Made by a program: the position numbers and the translations under genes | The notes under the pieces: model-generated | Database searches by the model: none | Told to the model about the DNA's origin: nothing | Seen by the model: only the letters and a program-made list of their open reading frames with translations | DNA from: Rhizobium sp. LCM 4573 | GTDB lineage: Bacteria > Pseudomonadota > Alphaproteobacteria > Rhizobiales > Rhizobiaceae | DNA length: 5,867 bases | Direction of reading: 5' to 3' | Assembly (NCBI RefSeq): GCF_001854865.1 | Contig: NZ_MDDW01000028.1 | Coordinates: forward strand, 414,407-420,273 | In this document: positions 1-4,890 of the stretch, in pieces | Numbering within the stretch: the stretch's first letter is position 1 | How the letters are laid out: each line of letters starts with the position of its first letter

Positions 1-1
1 C

Positions 2-61
2 GAGGCCACTGACGAGGCGGTAGCGACGGCGATCGACGCGAAAGGGCGCCAGCTCGTCTGA
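2..61 (+). CDS. ilvI: 3' end of an upstream gene, probably acetolactate synthase large subunit (partial)
   Basis: Only the last 19 codons and a TGA stop (59-61) are visible. The frame starting at base 2 is the only plus-strand frame open through this stretch; the other two meet stops at 10-12 and 19-21. The peptide ends in AIDAKGRQLV, an acidic-to-basic tail that looks like a true C-terminus and not a chance frame. The stop lies 49 nt before the ilvH start on the same strand. In rhizobia and most proteobacteria the gene directly before ilvH is ilvI, the catalytic TPP/FAD-dependent subunit of acetolactate synthase, so the identity is inferred mainly from context. No catalytic motif is inside the window, and another gene cannot be excluded. 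Confidence 0.5.
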   Translation, partial: EATDEAVATAIDAKGRQLV

Positions 62-110
62 TGCGGGCTCGCTTTCTTGAACTGAATTCTAAGGAAACGG
101 ACCCAAGATC

Positions 111-683
111 ATGAATGCCCATCAACAACCGACCGGCTCAGCCTATTTCATTTCGCCGGAGACGGAAAAGGTCGAAAGCCATACGCTTTCGATCCTCGTC
201 AGCAACGAGCCGGGAGTTCTAGCCCGCGTCATCGGCCTTTTCTCCGGGCGTGGCTACAACATCGAGAGCCTGACGGTTTCCGAAACCGAACATGAGGCGC
301 ATCTTTCGCGCATCACCATCGTGACGCGCGGAACGCCCCACGTGCTGGAGCAGATCAAGGCGCAGCTCGAGCGGATCGTGCCGGTGCACCGCGTCGTGGA
401 CCTGACCGTGCGGGCCCGCGATCTCGGCCAGGAACGGCCGATCGAGCGCGAGGTGGCGCTTATCAAGGTCGTGGGGCAGGGCGAGCGCCGCGCCGAGACG
501 CTTCGGCTTGCCGATGCCTTCCACGCCAAGGTGGTGGATGCCACCGTGGAGCATTTCATTCTGGAGATCACCGGCAAGTCCTCCAAGATCGACCAGTTCG
601 TGGCCGTCGTGAAGCCGCTCGGACTCGTGGAAGTGTGCCGCACCGGCATCGCGGCCATGAACCGCGGCCCGCAGGGAATGTGA
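111..683 (+). CDS. ilvH: Acetolactate synthase small (regulatory) subunit IlvH
   Basis: IlvH is the regulatory subunit of acetohydroxyacid synthase. It binds the catalytic IlvI subunit in the cytoplasm, raises its activity and confers feedback inhibition by valine in the first common step of valine/leucine/isoleucine synthesis. The 190-aa product has an N-terminal ACT domain at about residues 24-98 with the signature NEPGVLARVIGLFSGRGYNIES, and the usual C-terminal AHAS small-subunit domain (about 110-186). Aligned by eye to E. coli IlvH, the effector-site residues Asn11, Gly14 and Asn29 correspond to Asn32, Gly35 and Asn50, so valine control is probably intact. About 20 extra N-terminal residues (AYFISPETE region) precede the ACT domain, as is common in alphaproteobacteria. 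The start at 111 follows a purine-rich stretch (AAGGAAACGGA, 91-101) with somewhat long spacing. It probably forms an operon with the upstream gene ending at 61. Confidence 0.96.
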   Translation: MNAHQQPTGSAYFISPETEKVESHTLSILVSNEPGVLARVIGLFSGRGYNIESLTVSETEHEAHLSRITIVTRGTPHVLEQIKAQLERIVPVHRVVDLTVRARDLGQERPIEREVALIKVVGQGERRAETLRLADAFHAKVVDATVEHFILEITGKSSKIDQFVAVVKPLGLVEVCRTGIAAMNRGPQGM

Positions 684-692
684 GGCGAAGCT

Positions 693-1538
693 TCAGATCA
701 TCTCCAGCGGCGTCTTGCCTCGGGGCGGCGGAAAGGCACGATCCAGCGCCGCCCAATCCTCTTCGCTGATCTCCAGCGATATCGCCTCGCGATTCTCATC
801 GATCCGGTCGGGATTGGCGGTCTTAGGAATGGCGATCACGCCCTGACGCTTGACGAGGAAGGCAAGCGCCACCTGCGCCGGGGTTGCCTGATAGGCCTTG
901 GCGATGCGGATGAGTTCGGCATTGCGGGCTAGCCGCCCCTGCTCGATAGGTGAATAGGCCATGACCGGAATGTTGCGCTCCCGGCACCAGGGCAGGAGGT
1001 CGTATTCGATGCCGCGGCGGGAGAGATTGTAGAGCACCTGGTTGGTGGCGCAGTTTGCGCCATCCGGCAGCTCCATCAGTTCTTCCATGTCGTCCTGATC
1101 GAAGTTGGAGACGCCCCAGGCGCCGATCTTGCCCTGTTGCCTCAACGTCTCGAAGCCGGCGACGGTTTCTCCGAGCGGATGCTGGCCGCGCCAGTGGAGC
1201 AGGTAGAGATCAATGCGGTCTGTGCCCATCCGCTCGAGACTGCGTTCGCAGGCGGCGATCACCCCGTCGCGGCTGGCATTCCACGGATAGACCTTGCTGA
1301 CCAGGAAGACCTTGTCGCGCCGGCCTTCGATCGCCTTGCCGACGATGCGCTCCGCGCCGCCTTCCGCATACATTTCCGCCGTGTCGATCAACGTCATGCC
1401 GAGATCGATGCCGCGCTTGAGGCTTTCCGCCTCGATCCCGGCCTTGCGCGGCTCTTCGCCCATCTGCCAAGTGCCGAGGCCGAGTGCGGGAATCTTTGCG
1501 CCGGAAGGAAGGGTGATGGTGGGGATTGGATCGGACAT
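693..1538 (-). CDS. Aldo/keto reductase family oxidoreductase
   Basis: This is a soluble NADPH-dependent aldo/keto reductase, predicted to reduce aldehydes or ketones to alcohols; the physiological substrate is unknown. From the start at 1538 ([13 protein letters not shown]) the product is 281 aa, typical of the prokaryotic AKR3/AKR5-like group. The catalytic tetrad is complete: Asp52 and Tyr57 in [14 protein letters not shown], Lys82 in LVSKVYP and His115 in LYLLHWRG. The cofactor-binding motifs GVSNF (142-146) and IPKT (237-240) are present. The frame is open back to 1646, but the extra 36 residues are Cys/Arg-rich and unlike the family. The chosen start has GAGGT (1544-1548) five bases upstream and is followed at once by the family's first beta-hairpin. 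It converges on ilvH with a 9-nt gap and is transcribed divergently from the LysE-type gene. A role in detoxifying reactive carbonyls is only a guess. Confidence 0.92.
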   Translation of the reverse strand: MSDPIPTITLPSGAKIPALGLGTWQMGEEPRKAGIEAESLKRGIDLGMTLIDTAEMYAEGGAERIVGKAIEGRRDKVFLVSKVYPWNASRDGVIAACERSLERMGTDRIDLYLLHWRGQHPLGETVAGFETLRQQGKIGAWGVSNFDQDDMEELMELPDGANCATNQVLYNLSRRGIEYDLLPWCRERNIPVMAYSPIEQGRLARNAELIRIAKAYQATPAQVALAFLVKRQGVIAIPKTANPDRIDENREAISLEISEEDWAALDRAFPPPRGKTPLEMI

Positions 1539-1565
1539 GGACGACCTCGCGAAAAAATCGAACCT

Positions 1566-1593
1566 AACATATGACTTTCGTCGCGAACGCCAA
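1566..1593 (-). promoter_or_regulatory. Candidate housekeeping-type promoter for the aldo/keto reductase
   Basis: Reading the minus strand, TTGGCG (1588-1593) and TATGTT (1566-1571) are separated by 16 nt and lie 27 nt before the reductase start at 1538. This resembles a sigma70-type -35/-10 pair. It was found by eye only, and the match is moderate. Confidence 0.35.
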
Positions 1594-1598
1594 CCCCG

Positions 1599-1627
1599 CT
1601 TGTCGATAGAGGGAATCGGGCTTACAC
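1599..1627 (+). promoter_or_regulatory. Weak candidate promoter for the LysE-type / DUF4239 gene pair
   Basis: CTTGTC (1599-1604) resembles the rhizobial -35 element CTTGAC, and TTACAC (1622-1627) lies 17 nt downstream as a poor -10. It is about 70 nt before the start at 1696. The -10 match is weak. The divergent region must contain some plus-strand promoter, but this assignment is tentative. Confidence 0.2.
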
Positions 1628-1684
1628 CGCAATCACAGCCATCCACGAAGAGATGGCACCTGAAAATCTCATCATATTGGCGCT

Positions 1685-1690
1685 AAGGAG
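1685..1690 (+). promoter_or_regulatory. Strong Shine-Dalgarno site of the LysE-type gene
   Basis: AAGGAG sits five bases before the ATG at 1696. It is the best ribosome-binding site in the window and fixes the start of the transporter over an overlapping alternative frame that begins at 1653. Confidence 0.8.
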
Positions 1691-1695
1691 TAATT

Positions 1696-2289
1696 ATGTC
1701 GCTGGAAACCCTTCTGGCTCTATTCCTGTTCGCCTTCACGACCTCCATCACGCCGGGGCCGAACAATATGATGCTGTTCGCATCGGGCGTGAATTTCGGC
1801 TTTCGCCGCACGATTCCGCATATGTTCGGCATCGGCGCCGGCTTCTTCTCGCTTCTGATCGCCGTAGGCCTCGGTCTCGGCGCGCTGATGCAGAGCGTGC
1901 CGCTTCTCTATACCGTGCTGAAGTTCGCGGGCGGCGCCTACCTCCTGTGGATCGCTTGGAAGATCGGTACGTCGCGCAGCCTTTCGGAAGGCGAGGCGGC
2001 AGCCCGGCCGATGACATTTCTGGGCGCGGCGGCATTTCAGTGGGTCAATCCCAAGGCGTGGGTCATGGCCGTCACCGCCATGGCGACCTATACCGACCCC
2101 GCCTATTACCTGCCGACCGTGCTGATGGTGGGCCTGGTCTTTGCCGCCGTCAACGTCCCGAGCGTTTCCACCTGGGCGGGCTTTGGCTCGGCGCTGCGGG
2201 AATGGCTGTCGGTGCCTGTGCGGCTTAAATGGTTCAACATCACCATGGCGGTCTTGCTTGTTGCGAGCCTCTGGCCAATGTTGAAGTGA
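1696..2289 (+). CDS. LysE/RhtB family amino-acid exporter (LysE-type translocator)
   Basis: This is an inner-membrane exporter of the LysE/RhtB superfamily, whose characterised members expel amino acids or their derivatives (lysine, homoserine, threonine, leucine, cysteine pathway compounds). The substrate here cannot be read from sequence. The 197-aa product is normal for the family. It carries the hallmark N-terminal motif SITPGPNNMML (residues 17-27), the GFRRTIPHMFGIGAG segment between the first two helices, and the QWVNPKAWVMA motif (115-125). About six hydrophobic segments are visible: 4-22, 44-64, 70-89, 107-130, 138-158 and 178-195. The start follows AAGGAG with ideal spacing. Its TGA (2287-2289) overlaps the ATG of the next gene by one base, so the two are probably translationally coupled. 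No LysR/LysG-type regulator lies beside it in the window. Confidence 0.93.
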   Translation: MSLETLLALFLFAFTTSITPGPNNMMLFASGVNFGFRRTIPHMFGIGAGFFSLLIAVGLGLGALMQSVPLLYTVLKFAGGAYLLWIAWKIGTSRSLSEGEAAARPMTFLGAAAFQWVNPKAWVMAVTAMATYTDPAYYLPTVLMVGLVFAAVNVPSVSTWAGFGSALREWLSVPVRLKWFNITMAVLLVASLWPMLK

Positions 2290-3078
2290 TGAGCGACCTC
2301 CTGATCTCTCTTGCAATCGGAATCGGTTTCGTCCTTGGTACGATTGCTCTGGTGCTGGGCAGCTATTTCATCGCGCGAACGCTGCTCCATCCGGGATATG
2401 AGGGGGACCGGACGTGGGACGTGGCCAACAATGTCGCAGTCAGGATCGCGACATTGCACGGGCTGATCCTGGGTCTCGTCTATGCGCAGGAGCTTGACGA
2501 CTACAAGGGCGTGCGCGCCACGCTGACCGACGAGGCGATCGCCATCTCGGATGTCTATCACGATGCCGGGCGCTACGGCGGCGTGATCGTCGTGCCGCTG
2601 CAGGAGGGGCTAGCGCGTTATCTGGCGGTCGTCGTGGATGAGGAGTGGCCGCTGCTGGCGCAGCATCAGGGCCTTTCCCCAAAGGCCTGGATGATCTGGG
2701 ACGAGGTTTATCGGCGCTTGCTGGACCTTTCTCCGACGACCGACCGCGAGCGATATCTGAGCCAGCGCATGAAGGACCGGATTGCTTCGATCGCCCGCTA
2801 CAGGCAACTCCGGGAGGCCACCTCGGTCAGCCGCTTCTCCGGCCTGTTCTGGGGGGCCGGCCTTGATCGGCCTGGTTCTGGTTTCGGCTGCCTTCTACGT
2901 CTCCCGTCCGACGCGGACGCATATAGCGCTGCTGTCGCTGTTCGGCGCTTACTCGGGCGTCATTCTCTTCTTCATCTTCGCGTTTGCGAACCCCTATGCC
3001 AATCCGGGAAAACTGGAGCCGCGGCCTTTTGAGCATCTGATCCGGGGAGAGATCGGCAGGAGCCTGCCGGCAGGTTGA
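2289..3078 (+). pseudogene. DUF4239 (bestrophin-like) membrane protein gene, split by an apparent frameshift at a G6 run
   Basis: The biochemical role is unknown; the family is often called bestrophin-like domain or DUF4239. From ATG 2289 the product has an N-terminal membrane helix (about 4-29), a second hydrophobic stretch (about 52-65, THGLILGLVYA), and a long soluble helical section with family-like features (DEAIAISDVYHDA, ARYLAVVVDEEWP). At about residue 189 the frame leaves the family pattern and runs in Arg/Leu-rich sequence to a stop at 3032, giving 247 aa. The missing C-terminal half, with two hydrophobic helices and the motif FAFANPYANPG, is in the +1 frame up to TGA 3078. Removing one G from the six-G run at 2851-2856 joins them as FWGPALIGLVLV and restores 262 aa. 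The cause may be a real mutation or a base-calling error. The start has only a weak GAAG, fitting coupling to the LysE-type gene. The family call is from visual resemblance. Confidence 0.78.
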
Positions 3079-3094
3079 ACGGTGCTAAGGCCTC

Positions 3095-3880
3095 TCATGA
3101 AGGGAATTGCCGGTAGCATTCCTCCGCCACCTGCCGCAGCATGTCGCGCGGCACTTCGCCAGTGACCGCATAGCCGAGTTCGCCATCGATCCAGTAGAAG
3201 GTCTCGACATCACCCACGGAGGCGAAGCGGAAGCTCGTCGTCCTGTTTTGCGAGTTGCGGCTGAGCAGTACCGTCAGGCGCTCGCCGGCCTGATCCTCGT
3301 ACATGAACATGGCGCCGGGCTGACCGTCCACAGGCAGCAGCCGTCCGCCGACCAGCTTGAAGCCGAGTCTTTGAAGGTTCGGAACCTTGAGATCGTCAAT
3401 GGCGAGCCTCTTGCCGAGCCAAGTGGCGAGATGCGCTTCCTCTTCGGCGAACACCTCCACCGGATGCCTGACCTCACCGGCATAGACGAGGAAGGCGCTC
3501 TGCGCCTCCTTCGGCAGGATTTCGGCGTAGGTGAGCTGGATTTCCGGCTGGCCGAGTAGGCGGGGAGCAAAATGGCCGCTCAGCACCCCGATCGCGAAGA
3601 TCACGGCCGCAGCACCGGCAAGCCGCAGGCGCTTGGCGGATGGGGCTGTCTTTGAACCCGCGCCACGAGCGATCAGCCGCACGTCGTTTTCCATGCTTTT
3701 CGCATGCCCCGCGAAAGCGGCACGTATCCGGTCGTTCTGCGTCTTCCAGTCGGCGATCATCGCTGCGGCATCCGGATTGGCGGCAAGCCAGGTTTCGATG
3801 CGCGCGCGCTCCGCCTCGTCGAGAAGCCCGTCGACATAGGCATGCAGTTCCGCTTCGCTCACGCGTGCCTCTTCGTTCAT
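3095..3880 (-). CDS. Membrane-anchored anti-sigma factor of the adjacent ECF sigma factor
   Basis: Its predicted role is to bind the ECF sigma factor encoded just upstream and hold it inactive at the inner membrane until a signal arrives. The 261-aa product starts with a cytoplasmic anti-sigma-like helical segment (ELHAYVDGLLDEAERARIE, residues 11-29; AANPDAAAMIADW, 33-45). One transmembrane helix follows at about 86-104 (LRLAGAAAVIFAIGVLSG), then a periplasmic domain of about 155 residues ending in GELGYAVTGEVPRDMLRQVA. This layout matches COG5662-type anti-sigma factors. The zinc-binding HxxxCxxC motif of ZAS anti-sigma factors is absent. A single cysteine lies near the C-terminus (Cys255). 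The start at 3880 overlaps the sigma gene stop as ATGA and has GGAG six bases upstream. The frame is open much further upstream (to 4270), but that stretch is antisense-like sequence within the sigma gene. It converges on the DUF4239 gene with a 16-nt gap. Confidence 0.87.
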   Translation of the reverse strand: MNEEARVSEAELHAYVDGLLDEAERARIETWLAANPDAAAMIADWKTQNDRIRAAFAGHAKSMENDVRLIARGAGSKTAPSAKRLRLAGAAAVIFAIGVLSGHFAPRLLGQPEIQLTYAEILPKEAQSAFLVYAGEVRHPVEVFAEEEAHLATWLGKRLAIDDLKVPNLQRLGFKLVGGRLLPVDGQPGAMFMYEDQAGERLTVLLSRNSQNRTTSFRFASVGDVETFYWIDGELGYAVTGEVPRDMLRQVAEECYRQFPS

Positions 3881-4431
3881 CTTGGTCTCCGCAGATGAAT
3901 GACATTTTCTTCCGCGAGTTGTTCGCGCAGCATCTGGCGTGCGCGCGACAGGCGCGACATCACCGTTCCGATCGGGATTTCCAGCATTTCGGCGACTTCC
4001 CGGTAGCCATATCCCTCGACCGCCACCAGCATCAGGACGGCGCGCGCATCGGCCGGCAGCGCCTCGAGAGCCAGCGAAAGGCGCTTCATCTCCAGCGGAT
4101 CGCCGGGACCGCCCGCCGTCATCGCCTCGGCCTCCTCGATGCCGACGGAGGGATGCCGCCGCAGCGAGCGGCGCTGGTTGAGGTGGAGATTGGTCATGAT
4201 CCTGTAGAGCCAGGACTTGAAATTGACGCCGCGCCATTGGGCGCGGCTTGAAAGCGCCTTCTCGACGCAATCCTGCAACAGGTCCTCGCCCTCGCTGTCG
4301 GAGCGCGTGAGGCTGCGAGAATAGCGCCTCAGCGACGGCAGGAGCGCGAGCATGTGCGCCTCGAAGGAAACCGGCGCGGAAGCGGCGGCCGCCCCGTGCG
4401 CCGGTTCGGCTTCGTCAGGGTTTCGCGACAT
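3877..4431 (-). CDS. ECF-family RNA polymerase sigma factor (sigma-70 family, RpoE-like)
   Basis: This is an alternative sigma factor directing RNA polymerase to stress promoters. The 184-aa product contains region 2 at about residues 23-88 (SRSLTRSDSEGEDLLQDCVEKAL, then FKSWLYRIMTNLHLNQRR) and region 4 at about 115-172, where a helix-turn-helix is visible (GYGYREVAEMLEIPIGTVMSRLSRAR). Regions 1.1 and 3 are lacking, as in all ECF sigmas. The start was chosen at 4431, which overlaps the end of the upstream gene by 17 nt. A start at 4464 has a better Shine-Dalgarno match (AAGGA), but it adds MSPATVWAVSG, which is probably only a shadow of the upstream gene. The stop TGA overlaps the anti-sigma ATG by 4 nt, the usual coupled arrangement. 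The neighbourhood recalls the S. meliloti rpoE1-type locus, reported (from memory) to respond to sulfite and stationary phase. Orthology is unproven. Confidence 0.9.
   Translation of the reverse strand: MSRNPDEAEPAHGAAAASAPVSFEAHMLALLPSLRRYSRSLTRSDSEGEDLLQDCVEKALSSRAQWRGVNFKSWLYRIMTNLHLNQRRSLRRHPSVGIEEAEAMTAGGPGDPLEMKRLSLALEALPADARAVLMLVAVEGYGYREVAEMLEIPIGTVMSRLSRARQMLREQLAEENVIHLRRPR
3887..3890 (-). promoter_or_regulatory. Shine-Dalgarno site of the anti-sigma gene inside the sigma gene
   Basis: GGAG on the minus strand lies six bases before the anti-sigma ATG (3880) and within the last codons of the sigma gene. With the ATGA overlap it supports the internal start and coupled, near-equal synthesis of sigma and anti-sigma factor. 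Confidence 0.6.
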
Positions 4432-4789
4432 CCCAGACACCGCCCACACCGTCGCCGGTGACATCGCCTTCCTTGGTATCCTTGACCCAGTAGTAGAGCG
4501 GCATGCCGTCCTTGGCCCATTGCTTCGACCCGTCCTTGCGGGTCACGAGCGAGTATGCGCCTTCTTCGGCCGCGTTGCTATCCGCCATCAGCGGCGGCCA
4601 GTTGGTGGCGCATTTGTCGTAGCAGTTGGACGTGCCCTTCTTGTCGTTGCGGTAGGTATAGAGCGTCATACCGTTTTCGCCGGCAAGCACTTCGCCCTTC
4701 TCGGACTTGACGGTTTTGACCGGCGGGGCGGCAAAGGCTGCCGTGGTGAGCGCGGCGAATGCGAAGGGCAGGAGAATGAGGGTTTTCAT
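4415..4789 (-). CDS. Secreted COG4315 / Lipoprotein_15-type repeat protein
   Basis: This is a small exported protein of unknown function. The 124-aa product begins with a Sec signal peptide (MKTLILLPFAFAALTTAAFA, cleavage probable after AFA at 20). There is no lipobox cysteine, so despite the family name it should be periplasmic and not a lipoprotein. The mature part holds two copies of the family repeat: GMTLYTYRND (40-49) and GMPLYYWVKD (95-104), both of the form G-x-x-LY-x-[YW]-x-x-D. Between them lies CYDKCATNWPPL (56-67) with two cysteines (56, 60) that could form a disulfide or bind a ligand; the protein ends in GDGVGGVWDVAKP. The start at 4789 has AGGAGA (4795-4800) at good spacing. 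It is the first gene of the sigma/anti-sigma operon and overlaps the sigma gene by 17 nt. It could therefore be a regulon output or part of signal sensing. Confidence 0.88.
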   Translation of the reverse strand: MKTLILLPFAFAALTTAAFAAPPVKTVKSEKGEVLAGENGMTLYTYRNDKKGTSNCYDKCATNWPPLMADSNAAEEGAYSLVTRKDGSKQWAKDGMPLYYWVKDTKEGDVTGDGVGGVWDVAKP

Positions 4790-4812
4790 GGGGGTCTCCT
4801 CTCGGGTGTGAA

Positions 4813-4832
4813 GGCGGCTTTTTCCTGCCGCC
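4813..4832 (-). other. Perfect 6-bp inverted repeat in the 5' leader of the sigma operon
   Basis: GGCGGC (4813-4818) and GCCGCC (4827-4832) flank an 8-nt loop. In the minus-strand transcript this gives GGCGGC-AGGAAAAA-GCCGCC. If the predicted promoter is right, transcription would begin at about 4832, so the hairpin would form the very 5' end of the mRNA, about 12 nt before the ribosome-binding site. It lacks the U-tract needed for a terminator in this direction. It could be a 5' stabilising structure or simply chance in GC-rich DNA. Confidence 0.4.
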
Positions 4833-4838
4833 CATGTC

Positions 4839-4866
4839 GAGACACCGAAGGGGAGGGTTTTATTCC
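4839..4866 (-). promoter_or_regulatory. Candidate ECF-type promoter of the secreted protein-sigma-anti-sigma operon
   Basis: On the minus strand GGAAT (4862-4866), followed by A-rich sequence, and TGTCTC (4839-4844) are separated by 17 nt. They lie 50 nt before the operon's first start codon (4789), in the only non-coding space between this operon and the enolase-family gene. A GGAA-type -35 with an A-rich flank is typical of ECF sigma factors, and such factors commonly activate their own operon. The -10 assignment is inferred from spacing, and no second copy of the motif is obvious in the window to support it. Confidence 0.45.
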
Positions 4867-4890
4867 GTAACGCCCCTCAATTTTGCAGGT

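Noticed and set aside
62..110. Attenuator or leader structure between the upstream gene and ilvH
   Set aside because: Only 49 nt are present, with no stem-loop beyond the 6-bp palindrome GAATTC and no branched-chain-codon leader peptide.
684..692. Terminator between the convergent ilvH and aldo/keto reductase genes
   Set aside because: The gap is 9 nt and no stem-loop with a T-tract is visible on either strand.
1055..1574. Open frames on the plus strand opposite the aldo/keto reductase
   Set aside because: They have shadow composition (Arg/Ala/His-rich) and no motif. The minus-strand protein carries the complete AKR tetrad.
1539..1646. N-terminal extension of the aldo/keto reductase
   Set aside because: The 36 extra residues do not resemble the family. 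The start at 1538 has GAGGT at five bases and gives the normal length.
2229..2288. Earlier start of the DUF4239 gene at 2229
   Set aside because: The extra 20 residues are His/Cys-rich and sit within the LysE-type gene. The ATG at 2289 begins a clear membrane helix and overlaps the preceding stop in the usual coupled way.
1720..2561. Minus-strand open frames opposite the LysE-type and DUF4239 genes
   Set aside because: They are rich in His/Arg/Gln without any domain, and the plus-strand frames carry clear family motifs.
3063..3074. 12-bp perfect palindrome CCTGCCGGCAGG near the end of the DUF4239 gene
   Set aside because: It lies inside the coding frame, leaves only a 4-bp stem once a loop is allowed, and has no following T-run, so a terminator call is not justified.
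3107..4251. Plus-strand open frames opposite the anti-sigma and sigma genes
   Set aside because: They are antisense shadows typical of GC-rich codon use; no recognisable domain or ribosome-binding site was seen.
3881..4270. Upstream extension of the anti-sigma reading frame by 130 codons
   Set aside because: It lies wholly inside the sigma gene in another frame, is Arg/Gly-rich with no domain, and the internal start at 3880 has a good ribosome-binding site and an ATGA overlap.
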